Part shown: positions 44,078 through 53,679 of the stretch, piece after piece
Layout: each line of letters starts with the position of its first letter
Position numbering within the stretch: the stretch's first letter is position 1
DNA from: Moellerella sp963519845
GTDB lineage: Bacteria > Pseudomonadota > Gammaproteobacteria > Enterobacterales > Enterobacteriaceae
DNA length: 64,000 nucleotides
Direction: 5' to 3'
NCBI GenBank assembly: GCA_963519845.1
Contig: CAUQNX010000006.1
Location: forward strand, 1 to 64,000
Position numbers and translations under genes: made by a program
Notes under the pieces: model-generated
The model's input: only the letters and a program-made list of their open reading frames with translations
What the model was told of the DNA's origin: nothing
Databases searched by the model: none

Positions 44078-44620
44078 ATGAGCGATACCCAAAAACAACA
44101 CTATGCGTTTGTCCTAATGGGGGTATCTGGCAGTGGTAAATCGGCTGTTGCCAGCGGTGTGGCACAACACATGGACGCTGCTTTTTTAGATGGTGACTTT
44201 TTACATCCAAGAGCAAATATTCAAAAAATGGCTGCGGGTCATGCATTGAATGATGAAGATCGTAAACCTTGGTTAGAATCATTGAATGATGCCATTTTTG
44301 CAATGCAACGTACTAATCAGGTGGCTTTGATTGTGTGCTCTGCATTGAAAAAAGAGTATCGAGATATATTGAGAGAAGGAAATAAAAATCTCTCGTTCCT
44401 CTATCTTAAAGGGGATTTTGACCTGATTGAAAGCCGTCTAAAAGCACGTAAAGGGCACTTCTTTAAGCCTGAGATGCTGGTTTCACAATTTCAAACATTA
44501 CAAGAGCCTGGTTCAGAAGAAGCTGATGTGAATGCTATTGATATCTCAGTACCACTCGACGAAGTGATCATCAATACCAGCGAATTGATCAAAAAAATTA
44601 TCTCTGGAGGTAATCCATGA
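44078..44620 (+). CDS. gntK: Gluconokinase
   Basis: GntK phosphorylates gluconate to 6-phosphogluconate, which Edd then dehydrates. The 180-residue protein has the P-loop GVSGSGKS (residues 15-22), LDGDFLHPRANIQKM and the LYLKGDFDLIESRLKARKGHF segment of the family. The SD GAGGAG is close to the ATG. Its stop overlaps the gntU start by 4 bases (ATGA), so the two are coupled. Confidence 0.95.
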   Translation: MSDTQKQHYAFVLMGVSGSGKSAVASGVAQHMDAAFLDGDFLHPRANIQKMAAGHALNDEDRKPWLESLNDAIFAMQRTNQVALIVCSALKKEYRDILREGNKNLSFLYLKGDFDLIESRLKARKGHFFKPEMLVSQFQTLQEPGSEEADVNAIDISVPLDEVIINTSELIKKIISGGNP

Positions 44621-45981
44621 GCGCACCTGTTGCCGAAACGCTAAGTACTCTAACGCTGGTATTAACCGCGGTTGGGTCGGTTGTTTTATTACTATTTTTA
44701 GTTATGTATGCCCGTTTACATGCCTTTGTTGCCTTGATGATCGTCTCTATTGGCGCGGGCTTATTTTCTGGGATGCCAGTTCAACAAATTACTGAAACAA
44801 TGCAAAAAGGGATGGCAGGGACATTAGGCTTTTTAGCTATTGTCGTCGCCCTTGGAGCCATGTTTGGTAAAATTTTACATGAAACCGGCGCCTTAGATCA
44901 GATCGCCGCTAAACTGTTGAAAACATTTGGTGAGAAGCGTGCAAACTATGCCGTCGGTGTCGCGGGTCTGATTTGTGCGTTGCCGCTGTTTTTTGATGTG
45001 GCCGTAGTACTATTGATTGGGGTGGTTTTTGCTGTTGCTAATAGAACGGGTGATAACGTAGTTCGTTTAGCTATCCCTCTTTTTGCCGGTGTAGCCGCCG
45101 CAGCAGCCTTCTTAGTACCAGGACCAACACCTATGCTGGTGGCCTCTCAAATGGGCGCTGACTATGGTTGGATGATCCTGATTGGTGCCAGTGCAGCTAT
45201 TCCAGGTATGATCCTTGCTGGCCCTATGTTCGGTAATTTTATTAGCAAGTATGTCACTATTTCTATCCCCGCAGACTATCAAGCGCCGGATATGAGTAGC
45301 GGCAAGATGCCTAGTTTTGCCTTCAGTCTCTGCTTAGTACTTTTCCCTCTATTTTTAGTCGGTTTAAAAACTATTGGTACTCACTTTGTTGAAGCGGGTT
45401 CAGATCTTGAACATTGGTTAGAGTTTATTGGACATCCATTTACCGCGCTTTTGCTGGCTTGTTTGCTGGCTATCTATGGCCTCGCATTCCGCTATGGTAT
45501 GGATAAAGATAAAGTGATGGCAGTGTGTTCCGCAGCGATCCAACCTGCTGGTATCATTCTGTTAGTTACAGGTGCGGGTGGTGTTTTCAAGCAAATCCTG
45601 ATTGACTCAGGTGTGGGTCCTGCACTGGGTGATGCACTTATTGGTGCGGGTCTACCTATCGCTATTGCCTGCTTTATTTTGGCGGGTGCAGTACGTGTCA
45701 TTCAAGGCTCCGCTACTGTGGCTTGTTTAACCACTGTCGGTCTTGTACTGCCCGTGATCAGTGAGTTAGGTTTTTCTGGTGCGCAACTTGCTGCATTGGC
45801 TATCTGTATTTCGGGTGGTTCATTGATTTTAAGCCATGTGAATGACTCAGGTTTTTGGTTATTTGGTAAATTCACTGGTGCAACAGAAGCACAAACGTTA
45901 AAAACTTGGTCAATTATGGAAACCATACTGGGGACCACTGGCGCGATAGTCGGAATGATCTACTTTGCATTCTTGTCATAA
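44617..45981 (+). CDS. gntU: Gluconate permease GntU (GntP family)
   Basis: GntU imports gluconate with protons. The 454-residue protein matches E. coli GntU far better than GntT or GntP, for example GMAGTLGFLAIVVALGAMFG, FAGVAAAAAFLVPGPTPML and SGGSLILSHVNDSGFWLF near the C-terminus. It has about 12 hydrophobic spans. GGAGG lies in the end of gntK. It completes gntRKU in the E. coli order. A terminator follows. Confidence 0.95.
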   Translation: MSAPVAETLSTLTLVLTAVGSVVLLLFLVMYARLHAFVALMIVSIGAGLFSGMPVQQITETMQKGMAGTLGFLAIVVALGAMFGKILHETGALDQIAAKLLKTFGEKRANYAVGVAGLICALPLFFDVAVVLLIGVVFAVANRTGDNVVRLAIPLFAGVAAAAAFLVPGPTPMLVASQMGADYGWMILIGASAAIPGMILAGPMFGNFISKYVTISIPADYQAPDMSSGKMPSFAFSLCLVLFPLFLVGLKTIGTHFVEAGSDLEHWLEFIGHPFTALLLACLLAIYGLAFRYGMDKDKVMAVCSAAIQPAGIILLVTGAGGVFKQILIDSGVGPALGDALIGAGLPIAIACFILAGAVRVIQGSATVACLTTVGLVLPVISELGFSGAQLAALAICISGGSLILSHVNDSGFWLFGKFTGATEAQTLKTWSIMETILGTTGAIVGMIYFAFLS

Positions 45982-46026
45982 TCTTGATGTAATCGTCTAA
46001 ATGATTGGTTAATACTGCTCTTACTG

Positions 46027-46061
46027 AAAACGCCTGATAAATAGATTATCGGGCGTTTTTT
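46027..46061 (+). terminator. Terminator after gntU
   Basis: AAAACGCC and GGCGTTTT enclose an inner GATAA/TTATC stem, followed by a T run. It is a clean intrinsic terminator. Confidence 0.88.
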
Positions 46062-46222
46062 GTTTGAGAGTAGGATGCCGATAAGTTAGTTCAAGTCATT
46101 ATATTATTTCTATCGCATCAAGTTACTGGCTTGTTTGCTATAATCTATTCCTATAATGTTTTACTTCAATCATTTGCCTGCTATCTATACGTCAAAAAAC
46201 ACTTAATTCACTAGGGGAATAT

Positions 46223-47332
46223 ATGAAATCACGTGCTGCTGTTGCATTTGGGCCGGGACAACCGCTTAAGATTGTTGAGATTGATGTTATGCCTCCTCAA
46301 GCGGGCGAAGTGCTGGTAAAAATAAGCCACACTGGTGTCTGTCATACGGATGCATTTACTCTATCAGGTGATGATCCTGAAGGTGTTTTCCCCGCTGTAC
46401 TAGGCCATGAAGGCGCGGGTGTTGTAGTTGAAGTGGGTGAAGGTGTTACCAGTGTAAAACCCGGTGATCATGTTATTCCGCTTTATACCGCAGAGTGTGG
46501 TGAGTGTTTATTCTGTAAATCGGGTAAAACCAATCTCTGTGTTGCAGTACGTGCAACTCAAGGAAAAGGGGTTATGCCTGATGGTACAACGCGTTTCTCT
46601 TATAATGGCGAGCCGATTTATCACTATATGGGTTGTTCTACTTTTAGTGAATACACGGTAGTTGCTGAAGTTTCATTAGCCAAAATCAATCCACAGGCCA
46701 ATCATGAAGAGGTTTGTCTATTAGGCTGTGGCGTGACTACGGGTATTGGCGCTGTGCATAATACGGCGAAAGTACAAGAGGGTGATTCGGTCGCGGTCTT
46801 TGGGTTAGGAGGTATTGGATTAGCGGTTCTACAAGGTGCTCGTCAAGCTAAGGCAGGGCGCATTTTTGCTATCGATACTAATCCGACTAAATTCGAATTG
46901 GCTAAACAATTTGGTGCAACAGATTGCTTAAATCCTAATGATTATGATAAGCCGATTCAGCAAGTATTAGTTGAAATGACTGAATGGGGCGTCGATCATA
47001 CCTTTGAATGTATTGGTAATGTGAATATTATGCGTGCTGCGCTTGAGTCGGCCCATAGAGGTTGGGGCCAATCGATTATTATTGGTGTTGCGGGCTCAGG
47101 TCAGGAGATCAGCACTCGTCCATTCCAATTAGTGACTGGTCGTTCATGGCGCGGAACGGCTTTTGGTGGTGTTAAAGGTCGTAGCCAGCTACCTGGAATG
47201 GTGGAAGATGCAATGGAAGGCAAAATTGATTTGAAACCTTTTGTTACCCACACATTGCCATTAGAGAGCATTAATGAAGCTTTCGATCTTATGCATGAAG
47301 GTAAATCTATTCGTACGGTGATCCATTTCTAA
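46223..47332 (+). CDS. frmA: S-(hydroxymethyl)glutathione dehydrogenase (class III alcohol dehydrogenase)
   Basis: FrmA oxidises the formaldehyde-glutathione adduct to S-formylglutathione with NAD. The 369-residue protein has the E. coli length. The catalytic zinc ligands include Cys40 (HTGVCHTD) and His62-Glu63 (GHEGAG). The structural zinc is held by Cys92, 95, 98 and 106. The Rossmann segment is FGLGGIGLAVLQGA. Two TATAAT hexamers lie upstream at 46139 and 46152. No frmR repressor gene is adjacent, unlike in E. coli. It is followed by the S-formylglutathione hydrolase gene. Confidence 0.96.
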   Translation: MKSRAAVAFGPGQPLKIVEIDVMPPQAGEVLVKISHTGVCHTDAFTLSGDDPEGVFPAVLGHEGAGVVVEVGEGVTSVKPGDHVIPLYTAECGECLFCKSGKTNLCVAVRATQGKGVMPDGTTRFSYNGEPIYHYMGCSTFSEYTVVAEVSLAKINPQANHEEVCLLGCGVTTGIGAVHNTAKVQEGDSVAVFGLGGIGLAVLQGARQAKAGRIFAIDTNPTKFELAKQFGATDCLNPNDYDKPIQQVLVEMTEWGVDHTFECIGNVNIMRAALESAHRGWGQSIIIGVAGSGQEISTRPFQLVTGRSWRGTAFGGVKGRSQLPGMVEDAMEGKIDLKPFVTHTLPLESINEAFDLMHEGKSIRTVIHF

Positions 47333-47343
47333 ATCAACTTGAT

Positions 47344-47376
47344 GAGTGGCATTCCTATTTTTGCGGATGCCATCTC
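47344..47376 (+). terminator. Hairpin between frmA and the formylglutathione hydrolase gene
   Basis: GAGTGGCAT (47344-47352) pairs with ATGCCATCTC (47367-47376) with one bulge. A loose T-rich tract follows. It may reduce expression of the second gene or be an inefficient terminator. Confidence 0.4.
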
Positions 47377-47414
47377 AAATTTGTTTTATCTTGTGAATGC
47401 GATAAGGGATAAAA

Positions 47415-48242
47415 ATGGAAAGAATTGAACGCCATGCCAGTTTTGGCGGTTGGCAGGAAGTCTATCAGCACTACTCAAAAGTGCTGGCTTGTACGATGAA
47501 TTTTGCCGTCTATCTTCCTCCTCAAGCACAAGAGGGAAAATGCCCCGTATTATATTGGTTATCAGGTTTAACCTGTAATGAGCAAAATTTTGTGACCAAA
47601 GCTTGCGCGCAGCAATATGCCGCTGAGCATGGCATTATATTGGTTGCTCCTGATACCAGCCCACGCGGCAGTGATATAGCCGATGATGACGCCTATGACT
47701 TAGGGCAAGGCGCTGGCTTCTATTTAAATGCCACTCAAACGCCATGGTCGGCACATTATCGAATGTATGACTATATTGTCTCTGAATTGCCTGAGCTGGT
47801 GGAGCATCACTTTCCAGCATCGGATGCCCGATCTATCTCTGGACATTCGATGGGCGGCCACGGTGCTTTGATGATTGCACAGCGTAATCCACAACGCTAT
47901 CTTAGTGTATCGGCTTTCTCACCTATTATTGCGCCGTCTCAAGTTCCTTGGGGTGAAAAGGCTTTTTTGGCTTATTTAGGCGAAGATCGTGATAGTTGGA
48001 AGCAATACGATACACTTGAGCTATTAGCTAACAGTGAAAATCCGTTGCCTATGTTAATTGATATAGGTACGGCGGATCCTTTTCTTGCAGAGCAGTTAAA
48101 GCCTGAATTACTCAATGCACTCAGTAAAAATAGGCCCCTGCAATATCAGCTAAATTTGCGTGAAAATTACGATCATAGCTACTATTTTATCGCTAGTTTT
48201 ATCGGTGAGCATATTGCTTATCACGCCAGCGCATTAAAATAA
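47415..48242 (+). CDS. fghA: S-formylglutathione hydrolase
   Basis: This serine esterase releases formate and glutathione from S-formylglutathione, the step after FrmA. The 275-residue protein is similar to E. coli FrmB/YeiG. The nucleophile is Ser145 in SGHSMGGHGAL; the Asp lies in DIGTADPFL and the His in NYDHSYYF. The oxyanion segment is WLSGLTCNEQNF. AAGGGA precedes the ATG. It lies 82 bases after frmA, with a hairpin between them. The choice between the symbols frmB and fghA is a naming matter. Confidence 0.95.
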   Translation: MERIERHASFGGWQEVYQHYSKVLACTMNFAVYLPPQAQEGKCPVLYWLSGLTCNEQNFVTKACAQQYAAEHGIILVAPDTSPRGSDIADDDAYDLGQGAGFYLNATQTPWSAHYRMYDYIVSELPELVEHHFPASDARSISGHSMGGHGALMIAQRNPQRYLSVSAFSPIIAPSQVPWGEKAFLAYLGEDRDSWKQYDTLELLANSENPLPMLIDIGTADPFLAEQLKPELLNALSKNRPLQYQLNLRENYDHSYYFIASFIGEHIAYHASALK

Positions 48243-48268
48243 CTATCGATTTTTAATTGTCTTATTTT

Positions 48269-48308
48269 ATGACTCCCCCTTTTATATTTAATTTAAAGGA
48301 GGAGTCAT
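48269..48308. terminator. Bidirectional hairpin between the formylglutathione hydrolase and SGNH lipoprotein genes
   Basis: ATGACTCC (48269-48276) pairs with GGAGTCAT (48301-48308), and inner CCTTT/AAAGG segments extend the stem. It separates convergent genes. T-rich sequence is present on both sides. Confidence 0.65.
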
Positions 48309-48381
48309 TGTTCTTAATTAATAGTAATCATCGGGCTATTTTAACTATCTTAATTCCACTAAAAAATAGCTGTATTAGGCA

Positions 48382-49614
48382 CTATTTAATAGTTTGAATT
48401 AGCTGAGAATAGAGTGCTTGAGCGCTCTTTTCATAGCCTGCTGCCGACATATGCACCAAATCAGGACGCGCTAAATCTTGCGCTGCCCAGCTCCGTACTG
48501 AGCAAGAGCCACCCATAAATTCGCGCCAATCCCAGAATAGAGTATGTTCTTCTTGCGCCACTGCTTTTTGTGCACTAATCACATTTGTTAGGTGAATTGG
48601 TTGTGCTTCAGAGCAGCTGTCATTCTGTTTAAACTTAATCGAATCATTTGGGCCGACAAGTAGGATCACCGCATCTGGCATATTGCGACGAATTAGTCTG
48701 ACTTTCTGTTGCAAACTCTGTTTATAGGCATTGATATCCAGCTTATCGTTAAATGCCTCATTGGTGCCGTAAGAGAGAATAATCATATCAGGAGAGAGCT
48801 GCGCCAGCGTATCACTCCAACCATTTTGCCATTTATCAAACATATTAATGGTCGCACCATTAATGCCCAGCGCGGATAATATAACTCCCGGCTGTTGAGA
48901 TTTAATAAACCATCCGCCTAGCTTGATAGCATCATTTTTACTGGTCGTTGCCAAGGTTGGCAGCTGAGCCATAACCGGCTTAGAAAATTGCCATCTTGGT
49001 CCTGTGCTCGGCAGAGCCACCACATTGGACGATGAAGGACTAATGATTAACTGGCTATCCGATGTGGCTTGATATAGCGCCTGTACCTGATAGCGGCCTT
49101 CTGTTGGCTTAAACTCTTTGAGTTCTATTACACTATTGGTCGTTAATGGTTGAGCGATAAATCCCCCTAAGGGGTAATCGGCGCGCTCATCTTTACGGCT
49201 GGTAAAGAGCACCCATTTTTTGTTTTCGCTCACTCTATTAATGGTCGCGGTACGCTGACCCGGTATAGATACGGGAGGAACAAACCCAGGCCCAGCATTA
49301 CCATAGCGGAGTTGAAAGAGATCTCTTAAGCTGCCACTGAAAAAATCGGCCGCAGTATGTGAATCACCCATTTGGACGATATGCACCTGCTGATTGCCTT
49401 GATTCAATTTGGCCGCTAATTTAGTTAGATTAGGCTCTGAATAATTGCTCATCTGCCCATGTTTATTGGCCGAATTACTCGATAGCGGCGCATAGGTTGT
49501 TGGGCCTCTCTGCTCACGTTCCTGTTGGCAAGAGATTAAACTCAGAGACATGATAGAAATAACAACCGCAGCCGCTACCCTGTATCTAGTTTGGGGCTGT
49601 TTGTTCACTTTCAT
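48382..49614 (-). CDS. SGNH-hydrolase lipoprotein, possible peptidoglycan O-acetylesterase (Ape1-like)
   Basis: The 410-residue protein has a lipoprotein signal ending SLISC (Cys29) and an SGNH esterase fold: block I MGDSHTAADF with Ser85, a GTNEA block and RPDLVHMS with Asp385 and His388. A beta-rich insert separates blocks I and III. These features, and its place after an MBOAT and a GDSM-type acyltransferase, fit the peptidoglycan O-acetylesterase Ape1 of the Neisseria patA-patB-ape1 set. Activity is inferred. The ATG at 49614 overlaps the preceding gene by 29 bases; an in-frame ATG at 49641 is possible. SD is weak for both. Confidence 0.75.
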   Translation of the reverse strand: MKVNKQPQTRYRVAAAVVISIMSLSLISCQQEREQRGPTTYAPLSSNSANKHGQMSNYSEPNLTKLAAKLNQGNQQVHIVQMGDSHTAADFFSGSLRDLFQLRYGNAGPGFVPPVSIPGQRTATINRVSENKKWVLFTSRKDERADYPLGGFIAQPLTTNSVIELKEFKPTEGRYQVQALYQATSDSQLIISPSSSNVVALPSTGPRWQFSKPVMAQLPTLATTSKNDAIKLGGWFIKSQQPGVILSALGINGATINMFDKWQNGWSDTLAQLSPDMIILSYGTNEAFNDKLDINAYKQSLQQKVRLIRRNMPDAVILLVGPNDSIKFKQNDSCSEAQPIHLTNVISAQKAVAQEEHTLFWDWREFMGGSCSVRSWAAQDLARPDLVHMSAAGYEKSAQALYSQLIQTIK

Positions 49615-50746
49615 TAGTATTTTTTGCTTCCTGTTCAACATGAATTAATGCAAATATTTTATCAGCGATAGCTTGCTGCCCTTTAGGACTAAAATGAATG
49701 CCATCACCACTTCTCAGTTTTATCTGGCTACTTCCATCCCCGAAATAGTCAGAATATAGGTCATCCTTGTACTTAAATATATCATTAACAGAGAGATATA
49801 TTTCACCGTTTTGCTCAACTTCTGTCTGATAAAGTGTTCTCAAATATTTCATTCCATCAGATAAATTATTCTTTTTCATATTCGGTGGGCCAACCCAAAT
49901 CACATCAACATTGTGCTGGCGGGCAACAGATAAGATACTTTCAATGCGCTGGCGATACATTTGCTCCCACTCATCACTCTTAAATCGTAAATATTTGCCT
50001 TTACCACTGGGCGGCATATCCCATGGGTCATTGGGACCTAAAAATACCACTAATAACTTGATATCTGGATTGCTGGCTAAGGTATCAGAGATGGTTTGTG
50101 GCCAATTAAAAAAGCGCGGATAAGCTAAGCCAGTGCTCTGTTTACTCAGATTAATACTCTCGATTTTATAATCTTTCTGCAGCATACGTTTTAATTGCGG
50201 TGCAACGCCCTGCATCATAGAGTCGCCAGCAAATAACACTTTATTCTCAGCTTTTAATACTATCTCTGTTTTAGGCACAATAGGGCCTAAATTGGATTTA
50301 GCTAGGCTATTAATCCGAACTGTTTTTGTCCGAGCTACATCCCGATTGAGTAATTCAGGGAAGCTGAGAGATAGCGTCTCCGCAGGTCTTATATAGCCAT
50401 TAATAAAATGTAAGCCAACTTGATAAGCGGGTGGAAAATAGAGTGACTTTATTTCAGTAGATGCGGGCTGTTTATCAGCGGCTGCCAGCTCTTTAGCTTG
50501 TTGGCCGGATGCATAATAAAGAAACGAATCGCTGGCGGCTGCGACACCCTCTTGCAAATAGCTACCATAATTCCAAACTGGATAATGGGTTAACCCAGAC
50601 CAAGGCGGATTTTGATGATATTTCTGTTGCCAAAAACGATCAAGGGAGCTTTGATTCAGCCAAATAAGCAAGAGTCCAGTAACAAGCACAATTGCCACTA
50701 TTTGCCAGGTTTTGATAAAGTTTTTCATAAACTCAGAAGTTGGCAT
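49586..50746 (-). CDS. GDSM-type SGNH O-acetyltransferase, PatB-like
   Basis: The 386-residue protein has an N-terminal membrane anchor (about residues 13-29) and a periplasmic SGNH domain: FAGDSMMQGVAP (Ser176), FLGPNDPWD and SGDGIHFSPKG (Asp348, His351). It fits the DUF459-type group that includes PatB, which moves acetyl groups onto peptidoglycan MurNAc. The ATG at 50746 lies within the end of the MBOAT gene and has AGGA 7 bases before it, so it is preferred to the ATG at 50728. It is the middle gene of three. An O-antigen or other glycan target is the alternative. Confidence 0.75.
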   Translation of the reverse strand: MPTSEFMKNFIKTWQIVAIVLVTGLLLIWLNQSSLDRFWQQKYHQNPPWSGLTHYPVWNYGSYLQEGVAAASDSFLYYASGQQAKELAAADKQPASTEIKSLYFPPAYQVGLHFINGYIRPAETLSLSFPELLNRDVARTKTVRINSLAKSNLGPIVPKTEIVLKAENKVLFAGDSMMQGVAPQLKRMLQKDYKIESINLSKQSTGLAYPRFFNWPQTISDTLASNPDIKLLVVFLGPNDPWDMPPSGKGKYLRFKSDEWEQMYRQRIESILSVARQHNVDVIWVGPPNMKKNNLSDGMKYLRTLYQTEVEQNGEIYLSVNDIFKYKDDLYSDYFGDGSSQIKLRSGDGIHFSPKGQQAIADKIFALIHVEQEAKNTNESEQTAPN

Positions 50747-52151
50747 AAATAAATCCTGGCATCCCGGATGGTGCGAGCATAAAAACAAGGGTTAAAATAA
50801 CAGCAAGGGGTATTGGATAATAATACCAAGCCACTTTTTGGTGGTGTTGAGCGATATAATGATAACCGCGAACTAAGCTTGGATAAAGGAAGAATAGCAG
50901 CCAAAAACCGCTTAATAACACAATACTCGAGCCTATTGAGCTTATAAAATCAGCACTAGCAAGTTGTTTGAGTATTAAAATAGCATCATCAAATGTTTGG
51001 CTGCGGAAGAATATCCACGCAAAGCAGACAAAATGGAAAGTAATAATCCTTGAAATCCACAGGGATAGAAATTGATTATCAAAAGGTAATTTGAATTCTA
51101 GTTTCTCCATGCAGAAACTTTTTATATTTAGTAGCACCATTCCTATGCCGTGTATCGCACCCCAAATAATAAATGTCATTGCCGCACCGTGCCAAAGACC
51201 GGAAATAACCATGGCAAGGAATACATTAATATTGGTGCGCTTAAAACCGCGTCGACTGCCGCCTAATGGAATATAGATATAGTCACGAATAAAGGTCGAT
51301 AGGCTCATATGCCAACGGGCCCAAAAATCTTTTAAATTGGCGGCCATATAAGGTGCATTGAAGTTAACTGGAACTTGAAAACCTAATAGTAGCGCAATGC
51401 CAGTTACTAGATTGGTATAACCCGAAAAGTTAAAGTAGATATTCCATGCATAAGCATAGATGGCGATTAGCACTTCTCCGGCGCTATAGCTTGAAGGAGC
51501 TTCAAATACTGGCGTAACAAAATTATCCGATAAATATGAGCTAAATAGAAATAACTTAGTAATAGCCAGCGTAATTAATAGAAGGGCTTTTCTGGCCGCC
51601 AAAATAACCCGTGTATCGGCCTGTATCTGAGGAATAAAGATCTTTGCTCTATTGATTGGGCCGGCCACAATGCTGGGGAAAAAGGCCAAATAAAGCACAA
51701 CATCAAAAAAGTCGGCTCTCGGCATCTCTTTGCGGCAAACAGAGACGACATAACTGACAGAGTGAAAAGCATAAAAAGATAAACCCAGAGGGGCTAGCAA
51801 CTCAATAGCTGGCAGTTCAACGTTTAGACCCAACTTAGTGAAGCCTTGCAGCATGCTCTCACGGAAAAAAGTATAATATTTAAATAGCGAGAAACAGCCA
51901 ATAATCACCATCGCCAGCAGGCTATAGATCCATTTCGCAGCGAGCTTATAGGTCAACCAGTTTGTTAGGATATATATGAATAAAGTATAACCAAATAAAA
52001 TATAAGCAAAACTAGGGCTAAATGAGTAAACAAAAAAATAGCTTGCTGTAATAAGCAATCCATTTTGTAATTTTGCACTTGATTGGCATCCCCAGTAGAG
52101 CAGGAAAAAAACCAAAAAAGAGCCGAGAAACTCAAAAGAGAAAAAATTCAT
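50733..52151 (-). CDS. MBOAT-family O-acyltransferase, PatA-like
   Basis: The 472-residue membrane protein belongs to the AlgI/DltB/PatA group of membrane-bound O-acyltransferases, which pass acetyl groups from the cytoplasm to a periplasmic partner. Landmarks are LGLSFYAFHSVSYVVSV, NFSGYTNLVTGIALLLGF, FWARWHMSLSTFIRDYIYIPLGG (His281) and MVISGLWHGAAMTFI (His321, the proposed active residue). It is first in a three-gene minus-strand operon with two SGNH proteins. Alginate or teichoic-acid systems use relatives, but the partners here favour peptidoglycan or another envelope glycan. Confidence 0.82.
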   Translation of the reverse strand: MNFFSFEFLGSFLVFFLLYWGCQSSAKLQNGLLITASYFFVYSFSPSFAYILFGYTLFIYILTNWLTYKLAAKWIYSLLAMVIIGCFSLFKYYTFFRESMLQGFTKLGLNVELPAIELLAPLGLSFYAFHSVSYVVSVCRKEMPRADFFDVVLYLAFFPSIVAGPINRAKIFIPQIQADTRVILAARKALLLITLAITKLFLFSSYLSDNFVTPVFEAPSSYSAGEVLIAIYAYAWNIYFNFSGYTNLVTGIALLLGFQVPVNFNAPYMAANLKDFWARWHMSLSTFIRDYIYIPLGGSRRGFKRTNINVFLAMVISGLWHGAAMTFIIWGAIHGIGMVLLNIKSFCMEKLEFKLPFDNQFLSLWISRIITFHFVCFAWIFFRSQTFDDAILILKQLASADFISSIGSSIVLLSGFWLLFFLYPSLVRGYHYIAQHHQKVAWYYYPIPLAVILTLVFMLAPSGMPGFIYANF

Positions 52152-52233
52152 ATCAGACTCTGGTTGTTGATTACTGCGCTAAAAAGTTTTCACTATCTTA
52201 AGAATAATCAAAGCCGTTGCAATAAGACATGAG

Positions 52234-52269
52234 AAAAAATCCACTTTAATTCCTCAAAGTGGATTTTTT
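52234..52269. terminator. Bidirectional terminator between the MBOAT and Bax-like genes
   Basis: AAAAAATCCACTTT (52234-52247) and AAAGTGGATTTTTT (52256-52269) form a near-perfect stem with flanking A and T runs. On the minus strand it ends the Bax-like gene transcript. Confidence 0.9.
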
Positions 52270-52294
52270 ATAATGGATTTAGGCTAATTTAATC

Positions 52295-53095
52295 TTAAAT
52301 TCGATTTAATGCTGTTTTTTGTGCTTGAGTAATCAGCTTTTCATTACTTGAATATATCTCTTGTAAGTAACGATTATAGGATGAACCCAACTGAGAATAA
52401 CCTTTCAAATCACCAATCAATTTTTCGGTATCTAGCGAATCTAATGTTTTACGTTGTTTCGCTCTCGATTTTCTCAATGACTCATAGGCATTATGCGTAT
52501 TCATATTCTTCATATAGGCTGAGACAGACGCATACACCGTTGTGTAGGCTGAATAACCTTTAATTTTAGCAGTATCAGTATCTAGCTTACAGCCACTACC
52601 GCAACGCATGCCAAACAGATTATTATTCTTTTTTGCCAGTTGCGAGGTGCCCCAACCTGACTCAGTTGCTGCTTGAGTCACGACAAAATGCGTTGGCATG
52701 ATATCAACACGACTCAGTAGCTTATCCCAGTTCATTTTTTTAGGGGCTGCGCAACTGATACCATAACTACTGCATATACCTGATAAGCGCTTAAGTTCTT
52801 GGGCGCTCCACTTTTTATTTGCACGCACAGATAGTAACCAATTACGATCTTGCATGATTTCTTGATTGATCTTCTCAATCACTGGAACTACAGCCTTTAA
52901 AAATGCTTTCTTGCGAGGTGTACCTGATGGGTATTTGCTTAAATCAGGCAAAGTGACATCACCCTGCGCAGCCTTAAAAGAATACTCTCTTTTTAAAGTG
53001 ATACTGGTACTCGTTGATGCATAGCTAAGTGCTGAAAATAGCATCAATATCAAGAATGCGAAGACTGCATTTGTCCTCATCGTTCGAGAGGGCAT
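52295..53095 (-). CDS. bax: Bax-like glucosaminidase-family protein
   Basis: The 266-residue protein has a signal or anchor segment (about residues 8-25) and a glucosaminidase-type domain like E. coli Bax: THFVVTQAATESGWGTSQLAKK with the putative catalytic Glu145, NNLFGMRCGSGC and YASVSAYMKNMNTHNAY. Such proteins are presumed to cut peptidoglycan between N-acetylglucosamine and MurNAc. The frame is open upstream, but the ATG at 53095 follows AAGGAG and is the clear start. A monocistronic gene with its own terminator. Confidence 0.87.
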   Translation of the reverse strand: MPSRTMRTNAVFAFLILMLFSALSYASTSTSITLKREYSFKAAQGDVTLPDLSKYPSGTPRKKAFLKAVVPVIEKINQEIMQDRNWLLSVRANKKWSAQELKRLSGICSSYGISCAAPKKMNWDKLLSRVDIMPTHFVVTQAATESGWGTSQLAKKNNNLFGMRCGSGCKLDTDTAKIKGYSAYTTVYASVSAYMKNMNTHNAYESLRKSRAKQRKTLDSLDTEKLIGDLKGYSQLGSSYNRYLQEIYSSNEKLITQAQKTALNRI

Positions 53096-53679
53096 AGCTT
53101 CTCCTTGGTGTGCTCTGAACAAAAATCGAGCGAATGGTAACAGATAAATTCTGGCTGAGCTACTTTTATCCCTTTCGCTTCAGTAAAACTACTGTATAAG
53201 TTTGTATTTTTTCCTTGTTTTATGTAATTAAATTATAAATCAATTAGTTATTTTCCTTATTTTTAATAACTTAGGTTGATTTACAAGTGTTATTTACTAA
53301 TTTCAAGTGTTACTTTCTTCTGTTAAGTCAAATTTGGTTGTTAATTAACCATTTTAGCACGAATTAGCAATGCTTGCATTGTCTGCTTTTTAATCATTTA
53401 ACTCCTTTTTTCGCTTTTTCAGGCAGTATATTGGTTAATTTTAGCCATCCATTACATTAGAGTAGTCTTAATATGCGTTCATTTATTCTTATTAATCGGA
53501 TGATGATAATTTTATTTTGCTGCTTTTTTCAGCATAAAAAAAGTACCTGATAAAAAATATCAGGTACTTTTATTGGTACAAATTTAATCTGATTTCTATC
53601 GATAATAACGATTGAAGTGCTAGTACTAATAGGCCGTAATGCTGTTTATCAAGGTGTGAAATGATAAAAAAGAGATTCT
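53096..53679. other. Gene-free region between the Bax-like gene and a small gene
   Basis: No gene or RNA was recognised. The bax promoter should lie at its left end. Its right part holds the terminator of the 63-residue protein gene. Confidence 0.5.
53539..53571 (-). terminator. Terminator of the 63-residue protein gene
   Basis: AAAAGTACCTGATA (53539-53552) pairs perfectly with TATCAGGTACTTTT (53558-53571). On the minus strand it is followed by a T-rich tract. It lies about 110 bases past the stop of the small gene. Confidence 0.8.
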
